Below are positions 8,598 to 17,592 of a stretch of 64,000 nt of DNA, piece by piece. Under the pieces are notes generated by a model that saw only the letters and a program-made list of their open reading frames with translations, did no database searches and was not told the DNA's origin. The stretch's first letter is position 1, and each line of letters starts with the position of its first letter. The DNA comes from Shimia sp. SK013 (GTDB lineage: Bacteria > Pseudomonadota > Alphaproteobacteria > Rhodobacterales > Rhodobacteraceae): positions 62,001 to 126,000 of the forward strand of contig NZ_LAJH01000012.1 in NCBI RefSeq assembly GCF_001292625.1, in the 5' to 3' direction. The translations under genes were made by a program, and so were the position numbers.

Positions 8598-9470
8598 ATG
8601 CGGAGAGCGACTTATCTACTACCCGTTCTGGTGATTTTGGTCGCCGTTGCGTTGTCGAGCGTGTTCATCGTGGACGAGCGCGAAAAGGCACTGGTTCTGC
8701 AATTTGGTCGTGTTGTCACGGTCAAAGAAGAGCCTGGTCTGGCGTTTAAAATCCCGCTTATTCAGGAAGTGGTTCGCTATGATGACCGTATCCTGAGCCG
8801 CGAAGTAGGACCACTTGAGGTCACACCTCTGGATGATCGCCGTTTGATCGTGGACGCATTTGCGCGCTACCGGATTGCTGACGTGACCCAGTTCCGTCAA
8901 GCGGTTGGTGCCGGTGGCATTCAATCTGGCGAAGGCCGTTTGGACAGCATCCTGCGCTCGCAAACGCGTGAGGTTCTTGGTTCCGTGCGCTCAGATTCGG
9001 TTCTATCGACCGAGCGTGTGTCGCTGATGAACCGCATTCGTGACAATGCGATCACCGAAGCGCGTGCGCTGGGTCTGGAAGTGGTCGATGTGCGTTTGAA
9101 GCGCACCGATTTGCCACAGGCCAACCTTGAAGCGACGTTTAACCGGATGCGCGCTGAGCGTGAGCGGGAAGCAGCGGACGAAATCGCGCGTGGTGACGAA
9201 GCCGCGCAGCGCGTGCGTGCGCAGGCGGATCGTACTGTTGTTGAACTTGAATCTGACGCCAACCGTCAATCCGAGATCATCCGAGGCGAAGCCGATGCGG
9301 CACGCAACGCGATCTTTGCGGATGCGTATGGTGCAGATCCCGAGTTCTTCGCGTTCTACCGGTCACTTAACGCCTATCGTGGCGCTTTGAAGTCGGGGAA
9401 CTCGACCATCGTTATGTCGCCTGAAAGCGAATTTTTCGACTATCTGAAGAGCGATCAAGGTCGCAACTGA
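8598..9470 (+). CDS. hflC: FtsH protease modulator HflC
   Basis: A 290-residue partner of HflK. A single N-terminal anchor (about 6-26) is followed by the SPFH domain opening FIVDEREKALVLQFGRV, a family signature, and a coiled-coil region rich in Glu/Arg/Ala (about 185-250), ending FFDYLKSDQG. The start at 8598 was placed by homology and by the GGGGAG ribosome site within the end of hflK; an in-frame ATG nine codons earlier overlaps hflK and is not needed. Its stop overlaps the next start by one base (TGATG), so hflK, hflC and the DUF2065 gene are translationally linked. Confidence 0.95.
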   Translation: MRRATYLLPVLVILVAVALSSVFIVDEREKALVLQFGRVVTVKEEPGLAFKIPLIQEVVRYDDRILSREVGPLEVTPLDDRRLIVDAFARYRIADVTQFRQAVGAGGIQSGEGRLDSILRSQTREVLGSVRSDSVLSTERVSLMNRIRDNAITEARALGLEVVDVRLKRTDLPQANLEATFNRMRAEREREAADEIARGDEAAQRVRAQADRTVVELESDANRQSEIIRGEADAARNAIFADAYGADPEFFAFYRSLNAYRGALKSGNSTIVMSPESEFFDYLKSDQGRN

Positions 9471-9664
9471 TGGCCGTCGCGCTTTATGCGATTGGGCTTG
9501 TAATGATTGTGGAGGGGCTGGTCTATGTACTGGCCCCTTCTATCGTTGAAGACCTTCTGGCAATGATACGGTCCCTGCCGGTGGGACAGCGACGCACACT
9601 TGGTTTGCTTGCGGTAGTTTCCGGGGCTATTTTTGTCTGGGCGGCCAAAACGCTGGGCGTCTGA
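9470..9664 (+). CDS. DUF2065 family small membrane protein (YjeT-like)
   Basis: A 64-residue protein with two hydrophobic helices (about 4-28 and 43-61) joined by a short polar turn with VGQRR. The pattern ALGLVMIVEGLVYVLAP-like start is that of DUF2065, and in enterobacteria the corresponding yjeT gene also follows hflC, which supports the assignment. Function is unknown; the location suggests an accessory to the FtsH-HflKC complex. Start overlaps the hflC stop by one base. Confidence 0.85.
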   Translation: MAVALYAIGLVMIVEGLVYVLAPSIVEDLLAMIRSLPVGQRRTLGLLAVVSGAIFVWAAKTLGV

Positions 9665-9830
9665 GCGGCCCATTACAGGCACGTTGAGTTTACCAAATTC
9701 ACAGACTGGTCACGCGCAATTGTGAACATGCGATGTGGCGCCTGTTGCACTTACCCTGCCAAACCCCCATTCTTTCTTCCAACGACAGGGCAGCCCTGTC
9801 CTCAGGTTTCTAATAACAAGGAGATCCAGC

Positions 9831-11300
9831 GTGATTCCGAAGGCATTTCCCATGAAAATGACTCAAAGCGCGGTTCCGCGCGCAATGATGGTGGCCTTTT
9901 TGGCAACCGCAATAATGCTGGTTCAGGCTTTGGCTGCGCAGGCGCGTCCCGACAGCTTTGCCGACCTAGCCGAGCAGATCAGCCCGTCAGTGGTCAACAT
10001 CACCACTTCGACCGTGGTCGAGGGGCGCACCGGCCCGCAAGGCATCGTTCCCGAAGGGTCGCCGTTCGAAGATTTCTTTCGCGAATTTCAGGACCGCCAA
10101 GGCAACAACGATCGCCCGCGTCGAACTTCGGCTCTGGGGTCAGGCTTTGTGATTTCAGCAGATGGATATGTGGTGACAAACAACCACGTGATCGACGGCG
10201 CGGACGAGATCCTGATTGAATTTTTCGAAGGTGAGGAACTGCCGGCTAAGGTGATTGGAACCGATCCCAACACAGATATTGCGTTGCTGAAGGTCGAGAG
10301 CGACGAGCCGCTGAAGTTTGTTGAGTTTGGTGACAGCGACACGGCACGTGTTGGTGATTGGGTTCTCGCCATGGGCAACCCGCTCGGGCAGGGTTTTTCT
10401 GTTTCCTCTGGTATTGTGTCGGCTCGTAACAGGGCGCTTTCGGGCAGCTATGACGATTACATCCAGACCGACGCCGCGATCAACCGGGGCAATTCGGGGG
10501 GACCATTGTTCAACATGAACGGTGACGTGATCGGCGTAAACACTGCGATCCTGTCACCCAATGGCGGCTCGATCGGCATCGGCTTTTCGATGGCGTCCAA
10601 CGTGGTCACACGGGTGGTTGAGCAGCTGCAAGAGTACGGTGAAACCCGCCGTGGGTGGCTGGGAGTGCGCATTCAGAACGTAACCGAGGACATGGTCGAA
10701 GCGGTTGACGGGCTTGAGGCGGCCTCTGGCGCCATGGTCACGGACGTGCCCGAAGGTCCGGCAATGGAAGCAGGCATGAAGGCCGGAGACGTCATCATGA
10801 CCTTTGACGGCGCCAATGTCGCGGATGTGCGTGCGCTGGTGCGCCGCGTGGGCAACACCACCGTTGGTAAAGCGGTTGATGTTGTTGTGTTGCGTGGTGG
10901 TGAAGAGGTGACGCTGCAAGTCACACTGGGCCGCCGCGAAGAAGCAGAAGGCGCGGTACCCGCCAGCCAGCCGGCTCCGGAAGTTGAGGATGAACCCGTC
11001 GAAAAGGAACTGCTTGGTTTGACCCTTGCGCCTTTGAATGACGCGCTGCGCGAAGAATTGGGCGTGGACGGCGATCTGGACGGACTTGTGGTCAAAAGCG
11101 TCGATGAAACTTCCAAGGCGTACGAAAAAGGCCTGCGCGCGGGCGATGTGTTGACAGAAGCCAGCCACCAAAAACTGCGTTCTGTGGGTGATTTCGAAGC
11201 CCGCATCGATGAGGTGCGCGAGGCGGGACGGAAATCGGTTTTGCTTTTGGTGCGCCGGGCCGGTGAGCCGCGATTTGTCGCGCTGTCCATCGAGGAGTGA
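9831..11300 (+). CDS. degP: DegP/HtrA family periplasmic serine endopeptidase
   Basis: A 489-residue Do-family protease/chaperone of the periplasm. A GTG start at 9831 was preferred because AAGGAG lies seven bases upstream; ATGs at 9852 and 9858 have no ribosome site. The signal peptide ends near AAQA (38). The trypsin-like domain has the triad His119 (NNHVIDGAD), Asp149 (NTDIALLK) and Ser222 (RGNSGGPLF). Two PDZ domains follow (about 270-360 and 400-485), with acidic linker in between. Following hflKC places two envelope quality-control systems side by side. A terminator follows at 11328. Confidence 0.95.
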   Translation: MIPKAFPMKMTQSAVPRAMMVAFLATAIMLVQALAAQARPDSFADLAEQISPSVVNITTSTVVEGRTGPQGIVPEGSPFEDFFREFQDRQGNNDRPRRTSALGSGFVISADGYVVTNNHVIDGADEILIEFFEGEELPAKVIGTDPNTDIALLKVESDEPLKFVEFGDSDTARVGDWVLAMGNPLGQGFSVSSGIVSARNRALSGSYDDYIQTDAAINRGNSGGPLFNMNGDVIGVNTAILSPNGGSIGIGFSMASNVVTRVVEQLQEYGETRRGWLGVRIQNVTEDMVEAVDGLEAASGAMVTDVPEGPAMEAGMKAGDVIMTFDGANVADVRALVRRVGNTTVGKAVDVVVLRGGEEVTLQVTLGRREEAEGAVPASQPAPEVEDEPVEKELLGLTLAPLNDALREELGVDGDLDGLVVKSVDETSKAYEKGLRAGDVLTEASHQKLRSVGDFEARIDEVREAGRKSVLLLVRRAGEPRFVALSIEE

Positions 11301-11327
11301 TCGCCTGGGCGATCGTCATCGAAGATC

Positions 11328-11351
11328 AAGGGCGCCGCGTGCGCCCTTTTT
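11328..11351 (+). terminator. Rho-independent terminator after degP
   Basis: AAGGGCGC and GCGCCCTT pair around a CGCGT loop, followed by T residues; 27 bp after the degP stop. It also faces the convergent lipoprotein gene. Confidence 0.8.
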
Positions 11352-11368
11352 CGATGCTGGCGGAGGCG

Positions 11369-11911
11369 TCATTCTTCGCGTTCCACCGCGACCAGGCCAA
11401 GGCGTCGGGCGCTTTCCAGTGACAATATCACGCTGTCGAGTCCGCCTGCTTTTTGATACCGCCGGATTGCGGCGCGGGTGCGGGCGTCGTGGATGCCTGT
11501 AACCGGCCCGAAAAACAGGCCTCGTACTTTAAGTGCGCGCTGAACTGAGGCGGTGAATTCCTCTGTCCAGATATGTGGGCAGGGCGTTTCGAACCAGGTT
11601 TCGCGGCGCTCTTTGACGATGCGTTGTTGCTGTTCTGTCCGGAAAATGCCGGGGCTGGTGACGGTTCCGTCGGCCAAGACTTCAGGCGGCTGCACCATGA
11701 TTTGTTCCGTTACAGTTTCCAGGACTGCCGGCGTCACGTCGCGGCCCCAGCAGCTTCCGGGGCGGGCATTGGGCGGCGCTCTTGGATCCTCTGCGCGTAC
11801 GATCTCAGGCTCGGACCAGACCGCCAGATACGGCGGGTCCGAAATTGTCTCCTCGCAACCTGCTGTGGCCAGCAGGGCGAGTGCCGCAAATGGGGCGATT
11901 AGGCGTGTCAT
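11369..11911 (-). CDS. Predicted lipoprotein with peptidoglycan-binding-like domain
   Basis: A 180-residue protein. Residues 1-19 are a lipoprotein signal (LALLATAGC, Cys19 the lipidated residue, with Thr at -3 as a mild departure from the lipobox). The middle (50-110) holds a pair of Cys and an EQIMVQPPEVLADGTV segment; residues 120-175 resemble a PG_binding_1 repeat (VQRALKVRGLFFGPVTGIHDARTRAAIRRYQKAGGLDS). It is probably attached to a membrane facing the periplasm and binds murein; no catalytic domain is visible. Convergent with degP, divergently placed relative to nothing obvious upstream. Confidence 0.75.
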   Translation of the reverse strand: MTRLIAPFAALALLATAGCEETISDPPYLAVWSEPEIVRAEDPRAPPNARPGSCWGRDVTPAVLETVTEQIMVQPPEVLADGTVTSPGIFRTEQQQRIVKERRETWFETPCPHIWTEEFTASVQRALKVRGLFFGPVTGIHDARTRAAIRRYQKAGGLDSVILSLESARRLGLVAVEREE

Positions 11912-11982
11912 GCTCGTGCCTCGCGCTCAAGGCGTGTTTTTGTTAGCTTCTTTGTAGCGCGTTTTGGGCGCGGTCAAAAGCC

Positions 11983-12339
11983 TCAGCTGTCTTGCGGTAC
12001 AAGTAGGCTGTCCAGCATGGGGGAAATATCGTCAACCCGTTCGGCAATCAGGTGAGTAACGTTGTTTTCGCGCTGGATGCGGCCGGTGACTCGCAGCAGG
12101 CGGCCAGCTATGACAGCACGGCGGAACGCTTCGTAGAGTTTGCGCCAGACGATCACATTCACCACGCCGGACTCATCCTCTAGTGTGATAAAAATCACGC
12201 CTTTGGCAGTGCCGGGGCGTTGACGCAGAATCACCAACCCTGCGACAGTGACGCGGGCGCCGTTGGGCGGCTCGCCCAATCGGGAGGCCGTCAGAGCCGC
12301 AGGGGGCCTTGGCCACGCAGTTGTGATCGCTTTAGTCAT
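11983..12339 (-). pseudogene. dnaE2: Truncated dnaE2: only the C-terminal OB-fold of error-prone DNA polymerase remains
   Basis: The 118-residue frame matches the C-terminal OB-fold of DnaE2/ImuC (ARVTVAGLVILRQRPGTAKG, FITLEDESGVVNVIVW, GRIQRE, ending ERVDDISPML) in the expected order. A full DnaE2 is over 1000 residues; the PHP, palm, fingers and HhH parts are all absent, and no imuA or imuB lies nearby. The ATG at 12339 has no ribosome site but sits where a leaderless transcript would begin, directly after a LexA-type box and -10 element. It is therefore either a decayed polymerase gene whose SOS promoter was joined to its tail by an internal deletion, or a small OB-fold protein that is still made on DNA damage. 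Confidence 0.7.
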
Positions 12340-12340
12340 G

Positions 12341-12373
12341 GAACAAATATAGAACATTTGCGTTTTGTCGCAA
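12341..12373 (-). promoter_or_regulatory. SOS promoter: LexA box GTTC-N7-GTTC overlapping the -10
   Basis: On the minus strand GTTCTATATTTGTTC (12355-12341) is an exact alphaproteobacterial LexA box. It contains the -10 TATATT (12351-12346); a -35 TTGCGA (12373-12368) lies 16 bp upstream. The predicted transcription start falls at or next to the ATG at 12339, so the message would be leaderless. Such boxes normally precede imuA-imuB-dnaE2, recA or lexA in this group. Confidence 0.8.
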
Positions 12374-12424
12374 GAGGACAGGACCTGCGTCGCAAAAGGG
12401 GGTGGCGGGCAGTGGATCGCTTGA

Positions 12425-12789
<365 letters not shown>

Positions 12790-12790
<1 letters not shown>

Positions 12791-13545
12791 TGATTGGCAA
12801 GGCGCGGCGTCAAACGTTGCGCCTGTTGCGCGCTCTTGCACGCCGCGCTCGGCTTATGTTGCGCTTGTTGCTGGTCGTCCCGGCTGTTCCTGTGCTGGCC
12901 GAAATCAAATCTGCCGATTACGTGGAGCCGACCACACGGTATGCGCATGGCGTTCTTGGGGATGCCATCGAATACGGTGCACTCCAAATGAAGCTTCGCA
13001 GCGGCAAGACCGTCACCCTCACTCTGCCAGAAAGCCGCGTGTTCGAAGACATTGCACCCCGCCTTTTTGATGTGACCGGTGACGGCGCACTTGAAGCAAT
13101 CGTTGTGGAAAGCAGTCAAAGAGGTGGCGCAAGGCTGGCGGTTTACAATGAAACCGGTTTGATCGCCGCTACGCCTCACATAGGTCAAAGCAACCGCTGG
13201 CTAGCCCCTATTGGAGCGATTGATCTGGACGGCGATGGTCACGTCGAGATCGCCTATATTGATCGGCCACATCTGGCCAAAACACTGCGTGTTTGGCGCT
13301 TTGAGAACGGCAAGCTCACAGAGGTCGCAAACCGCAAAGGGCTGACCAATCACCGCATCGGCGAGGATTTCATTTCCGGCGGAATACGCGACTGTGGCAC
13401 GGATCCCGAAATGATCACGGTAGATGCCAGCTGGCAAAAGGTCGTGGCAACGCGGTTTGACGGCAAACGCCTGACGTCCAGAACGCTTGGCGCCTTCACG
13501 GGCCAAAACGCATTGCAGGCCGCGCTGAATTGCGAGTCCTTCTGA
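12790..13545 (+). CDS. FG-GAP/VCBS repeat-containing exported protein
   Basis: A 251-residue protein with a basic N-terminus and a hydrophobic segment (about 22-37, LMLRLLLVVPAVPVLA) that reads as a signal peptide. The rest has at least two repeats with calcium-binding-like loops: RLFDVTGDGALEAIVVE and AIDLDGDGHVEIAYID, the FG-GAP/VCBS pattern of beta-propeller blades. No enzymatic motif is visible; family members are usually extracytoplasmic. Its ATG overlaps the ferredoxin stop (TGATG), so the genes are translationally coupled, although one product is cytosolic and the other probably exported. Confidence 0.75.
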
Positions 13546-13579
13546 CTTCCTTTTGCCAGAAAGTATCCCGGGGTGAGGT

Positions 13580-13613
13580 CACTGCACGGCAGTGGCTGAG
13601 GGGCTGGCCCCTC
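13580..13613. terminator. Two small hairpins between convergent genes
   Basis: CACTGC/GCAGTG (13580-13594) and GAGGGG/CCCCTC (13598-13613) lie in the 75 bp between the convergent VCBS and PAS-LuxR genes. No clear U-run follows either, so termination is only a guess. Confidence 0.35.
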
Positions 13614-13620
13614 GGCGCCC

Positions 13621-14232
13621 CTATCGGACTGTGCCGTCGCTGGCAGAATAGATGTGGCGCGTGCCGATGGCACCCAGCGACTGAAAAAGGCTTGCTGTGT
13701 TGCTGACGCCAAACTTCTTAAGAAGTTTGCCACGATGCACCTCAACTGTGCGGTTGCTCATCTCCAGCTTGAGCGCAATTTCCTTAGATGTCAGCCCTTC
13801 AGCCAAAAGTGAAAACACTTCACGTTCGCGACGGGTGAGCGGCTGGTAGGGGCGGGTGTCGGAGATGTCGGCAAAGCTCCAGACTGCGCGTTGCAACGGC
13901 TCGTCGGGCGTAAACGTATGCCCGCGGACGCGGCACCAGAACATCTCACCGCCACGGCGCATCATGACGCGCTCGTCCCAATAAAAATTGCTTTCTCGCA
14001 ACTCTTGAACGCCGCGATTTCGGATGTTGGCGAATTCTTCCTGTGTGGGATAAAGCGCGGCAAATGTGCTGTCTTTGAGCGTGGCGCGCTCGTAACGGAA
14101 CATGTCAGCGAAAGTGTCATTGCAGTCGCGGATCACACGGTTCTCCGTCACAACGATGCCCACCGGCGCAAAAGAGAACGCCAGCTCGACAAAATCGCCG
14201 TCCGCGTAAGCTTGATCTACTGATTTGGTCAT
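13621..14232 (-). CDS. PAS domain-containing LuxR-family transcriptional regulator
   Basis: A 203-residue regulator. Residues 15-125 are a PAS sensor domain (FAPVGIVVTENRVIRDCNDTF, then ALYPTQEE and WSFADISD), and residues 133-195 a LuxR/FixJ-type helix-turn-helix (LTRREREVFSLLAEGLTSKE, IALKLEMSNRTVEVHRGKLL). No receiver domain or phosphorylation Asp is seen, so it is likely a one-component sensor; the ligand is unknown. It is transcribed towards the VCBS gene and stands alone. Targets cannot be deduced from position. Confidence 0.88.
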   Translation of the reverse strand: MTKSVDQAYADGDFVELAFSFAPVGIVVTENRVIRDCNDTFADMFRYERATLKDSTFAALYPTQEEFANIRNRGVQELRESNFYWDERVMMRRGGEMFWCRVRGHTFTPDEPLQRAVWSFADISDTRPYQPLTRREREVFSLLAEGLTSKEIALKLEMSNRTVEVHRGKLLKKFGVSNTASLFQSLGAIGTRHIYSASDGTVR

Positions 14233-14307
14233 GACGTCTCCCCCGTCTTGCGGCGGAGAATAGGGTGCGGGCGGCGTCCGTGCAACGCCCGCAGAAATAC
14301 CCTTATG

Positions 14308-15570
14308 TCAGAGCGCGCGCCAGCCGATGTCGGCGCGGTAAAACCCTTCCGGCCAGTTGACCTGATCGATCATCGCATAGGCACGGTCGCGGGCGTCTTG
14401 CAGGCTGTCGCCGCGTGCGGTGACATTCAGAACCCGGCCACCCGTGGCCGTGATCGCGCCGTCCTTGGTCGTTGTGCCGGCGTGGAAGACCATGTTTTTG
14501 CTGTCTTCCGAAAGTGCGTCCAAGCCCCCAATCACAGAACCTTTTTCGTAGGATCCGGGATAGCCATTCGCCGCCATAACAACGGTAATCGCGTGATCAT
14601 CGGCCCAGTTAACCTGCGTTTCATGCAGACGTTCTTTGGCGGCGGCATGCATCAAATCAAACGCTTGTGCGCCAAGACGCATCATCAGTACCTGACACTC
14701 AGGATCACCAAAACGCACGTTGTATTCCACAAGACGAGGCTGCCCGTCTTTGATCATCAAGCCAACATAAAGAACACCCTGATATGGCGTTCCGCGTTTG
14801 GCCATTTCATCGATTGTCGGCTGCACAATCTCATCCAGCGCTTTTTGCGCGATTTCATCGGTCAGAACAGGTGCCGGAGAGTAGGCACCCATACCGCCGG
14901 TGTTGGGACCGGTGTCGCCTTCGCCGACGCGTTTGTGGTCTTGTGCCGTGCCAATCGGAAGCGCGGTTTTCCCATCGCAAAGGATAAAGAAGGATGCTTC
15001 TTCGCCTTCCATGAACTCTTCGATCACCACTTCGGCGCCCGCGCCGCCAAAGGCGCCGCCGAACATGTCATCAACGGCATCCAGCGCGGTCTGCTCGTCC
15101 ATCGCGACGATCACGCCTTTGCCTGCGGCCAGTCCGTCGGCCTTCACCACAATTGGCGCACCTTCTTTGCGGATATGGGCTTTGGCGGATTCTGCATCCA
15201 TAAAGTGGCCGTAGCCCGCGGTGGGCGCATTGGCCGCGTCACAAATTTCCTTGGTGAAGCTTTTGGACGCCTCAAGCCGTGCGGCGGCTTTGGAGGGGCC
15301 AAACACCAAAACGCCGGCCTCGCGCAAGCGATCCGCAACGCCGCTGGCCAAAGGCGCTTCGGGGCCGATGATCACAAAGTCGATGGCGTTGGCCGCGACA
15401 AAACTGACAACCTCACCACCGTCGTCGATGTCCAACGACGCACAATCCGCGACCTGCGCGATACCCGCGTTGCCTGGCGCCACGATCAGCTTGTCGCATT
15501 TGGGGTTTTGCATCACTGCCCATGCGAGGCTGTGTTCGCGCCCGCCGCTGCCGAGGATGAGGATGTTCAT
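14308..15570 (-). CDS. purD: Phosphoribosylamine-glycine ligase (GAR synthetase)
   Basis: A 420-residue ATP-grasp enzyme of de novo purine synthesis that joins phosphoribosylamine and glycine. It opens MNILILGSGGREHSLAWA, the diagnostic N-terminus; PEAPLASGVAD binds substrate; ATP-grasp elements include VVKADGLAAGKGVIVA and the GDPECQVLMMR metal site. Length and order are standard. It is divergent from xseA with 74 bp between starts. Confidence 0.97.
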   Translation of the reverse strand: MNILILGSGGREHSLAWAVMQNPKCDKLIVAPGNAGIAQVADCASLDIDDGGEVVSFVAANAIDFVIIGPEAPLASGVADRLREAGVLVFGPSKAAARLEASKSFTKEICDAANAPTAGYGHFMDAESAKAHIRKEGAPIVVKADGLAAGKGVIVAMDEQTALDAVDDMFGGAFGGAGAEVVIEEFMEGEEASFFILCDGKTALPIGTAQDHKRVGEGDTGPNTGGMGAYSPAPVLTDEIAQKALDEIVQPTIDEMAKRGTPYQGVLYVGLMIKDGQPRLVEYNVRFGDPECQVLMMRLGAQAFDLMHAAAKERLHETQVNWADDHAITVVMAANGYPGSYEKGSVIGGLDALSEDSKNMVFHAGTTTKDGAITATGGRVLNVTARGDSLQDARDRAYAMIDQVNWPEGFYRADIGWRAL

Positions 15571-15644
15571 GAGTGTCGCCTTCCGCTTGGCCTTCGGTTG
15601 CGGGCGTTCTAAGCTGTGGCGAGCAGTCTTACAAGCGAGCCGAG

Positions 15645-17165
15645 ATGTCTGACCTTATCGACGACCCGATTGAGGGCGAAAACGCCCCGGAATTCAGTGT
15701 TTCCGAGCTGTCAGGCGCGATCAAACGCATGATCGAGGGCGAGTTTTCGCATGTGCGCATCAAGGGAGAGATCGGGCGCGTGTCTTTTCCACGCTCGGGG
15801 CATGTTTACCTTGATCTGAAGGATGACCGCTCGGTCATCGCGGCAGTGATGTGGAAAGGTGTCGCGGCACGTGTAGCAACACGGCCTGAGGAAGGTATGG
15901 AAGTGGTCGCCACTGGGCGACTGACGACGTTTCCTGGGCAATCCAAATATCAGTTGGTGATCGAAGACCTGAAGCCTGCCGGTGTTGGCGCCCTGATGGC
16001 GATGCTGGAAAAGCGCAAAGCGATGTTGCAGGCCGAGGGGCTGTTTGAGCAGGGGCGCAAGCGGCCATTGCCGTATCTGCCAGAAATCATCGGTGTTGTA
16101 ACTTCACCCAGCGGGGCCGTGATCCGCGACATTCTACATCGGCTGCGGGATCGGTTTCCGCGCAAAGTGATGATTTGGCCGGTGGCTGTACAGGGTGAGC
16201 AATGCGCACCGCAAGTGGCAAACGCCATTGAGGGGTTTAACCGGATGTCCGCTGGTGGGGCGATGCCACGGCCGAATTTGATTATTGTCGCACGAGGAGG
16301 TGGCTCGATTGAGGATCTGTGGGGGTTCAATGAAGAGATCGTGGCGCGCGCTGCGGCGGCCTCCGACATCCCGTTGATTTCGGCGGTGGGCCACGAGACT
16401 GATACGACGCTGATTGATTTCGTTTCGGATAAACGCGCGCCGACACCCACAGCGGCGGCGGAACTTGCGGTGCCTGTGCGGCTGGAGATTGCGGGCTGGG
16501 TCGAAGAACAGGGTGCACGCATGACCCGTAGTCTGGGGCAGGCGTTAAGTCTGCGAGGCCAGCGATTGCGGGACCTGTCGCGCGCCATGCCGAGGGCGGA
16601 CGTGTTGCTGCAGATACCCCGACAGCGGTTGGACGGTGCCGGAGACGCGCTGCCACGTGCGCTGCAGGGCGGTGTGCAAAGCCGCCGAGTGGTTTTGGCC
16701 ACAAAGAGCGGCGGGTTGAGCGGTGAGGGGCTTAAGCGGTTGATTGAAATTCAGCGTCAAAAGATGGGCCGCCACGCGGATCGTCTTTCGGTGGCTACGC
16801 TAGAGCGCGATCTGTTGCGCCACAAAGAAAAATCCAGCGATCTTGGGCGTCGGCTTGCGGATGTGGGCGGTCGTCAAGTGAAGGCTCTGAGAGACCGGCT
16901 TGAGGCAACAGACCGCATGCGCCAGACCTTGGGCTATCAGGCCACGCTTGAGCGCGGCTATGCGGTGGTGCGCGGCGATGGTGATCTGGTGAAGACGGCA
17001 GTGCAAGCAGGCGGGGCCAGTGAGATCGAAATCGAGTTTGCCGATGGGCGGCTTAAGGTTGGGAAGGGTGCGGTTGCGACACCTGCTGCGGAAGTGACAC
17101 CCAAGCCGAAGCCCAAACCAAAGCCAAAAAAACCGGACGCGCCTGGTCAGGGTAGCCTGTTTTAG
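15645..17165 (+). CDS. xseA: Exodeoxyribonuclease VII large subunit
   Basis: A 506-residue subunit of the single-strand DNA exonuclease. An OB-fold nucleic-acid-binding domain (FSVSELSGAIKRMIEGEF through about 120) precedes the catalytic region (PEIIGVVTSPSGAVIRDI, ARGGGSIEDLWGFNEE, SAVGHETDTTLIDFVSDKRAPTP), then a long coiled coil and a TLERGYAVV segment near the end. The Lys/Pro-rich tail (KPKPKPKPKK) is a low-complexity extension. The start at 15645 was placed by homology; the frame opens 72 bp earlier without support. The stop overlaps that of the convergent gene by four bases. Confidence 0.95.
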   Translation: MSDLIDDPIEGENAPEFSVSELSGAIKRMIEGEFSHVRIKGEIGRVSFPRSGHVYLDLKDDRSVIAAVMWKGVAARVATRPEEGMEVVATGRLTTFPGQSKYQLVIEDLKPAGVGALMAMLEKRKAMLQAEGLFEQGRKRPLPYLPEIIGVVTSPSGAVIRDILHRLRDRFPRKVMIWPVAVQGEQCAPQVANAIEGFNRMSAGGAMPRPNLIIVARGGGSIEDLWGFNEEIVARAAAASDIPLISAVGHETDTTLIDFVSDKRAPTPTAAAELAVPVRLEIAGWVEEQGARMTRSLGQALSLRGQRLRDLSRAMPRADVLLQIPRQRLDGAGDALPRALQGGVQSRRVVLATKSGGLSGEGLKRLIEIQRQKMGRHADRLSVATLERDLLRHKEKSSDLGRRLADVGGRQVKALRDRLEATDRMRQTLGYQATLERGYAVVRGDGDLVKTAVQAGGASEIEIEFADGRLKVGKGAVATPAAEVTPKPKPKPKPKKPDAPGQGSLF

Positions 17166-17554
17166 ACGCCCACTTCGGGCCCAAGGCAGAGCATGTCTTC
17201 TCCCGCGTCTTCGATTTCATAAAGCACGGTGCCGTCTGGTTCGTTCTCAAATCGTGCCGAAAGACCTGCGTGTCCTTCAAAGAAAGTCCAGCATTGCGGC
17301 GACGGATTGTCCTCGTAGATAAAGCAGATCTGACCAGCCTCTTCATACCAAAGACCTTCTTTGCATTGGCCATCTAGAAAGGACCAACGCACGCGACGGT
17401 CCGGCAAATACTCTTCGACCCCATAGCGTGTTCCCTCAGTGGCAAAGAAAAGGATCTTGCCAGTAACGTAGGCTTCGAAATCAGCAGCTGTCATTGCAGA
17501 TTGCGAATAGGCTGGTGAGGCGAGCAGGAAGGCGGCAACAAGAATTCGTTTCAT
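17162..17554 (-). CDS. Small exported protein of unknown function
   Basis: A 130-residue protein with a clear signal peptide (KRILVAAFLLASPAYSQS, cleavage near 18). The mature part has four Cys (GQCKEGLW, GQICFIYED, PQCWTF, DMLCLG), a spacing that suggests two disulfides, and a YLPDRRVRWSF segment. Related small secreted proteins are widespread in roseobacters but have no assigned role that I recognise. The start at 17554 is chosen for the signal peptide; the longer frame adds 35 residues with no export signal upstream. It converges with xseA, overlapping four bases. Confidence 0.7.
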   Translation of the reverse strand: MKRILVAAFLLASPAYSQSAMTAADFEAYVTGKILFFATEGTRYGVEEYLPDRRVRWSFLDGQCKEGLWYEEAGQICFIYEDNPSPQCWTFFEGHAGLSARFENEPDGTVLYEIEDAGEDMLCLGPEVGV

Positions 17555-17592
17555 AAAGTGATGCTGCCACCGGAACGCGTTTCGATCCAGTC

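Noticed and set aside
9787-9803. Inverted repeat GACAGG/CCTGTC before degP
   Set aside because: Short stem with no U-run and near the ribosome site of degP; could be an operator or leader hairpin but nothing supports a specific call.
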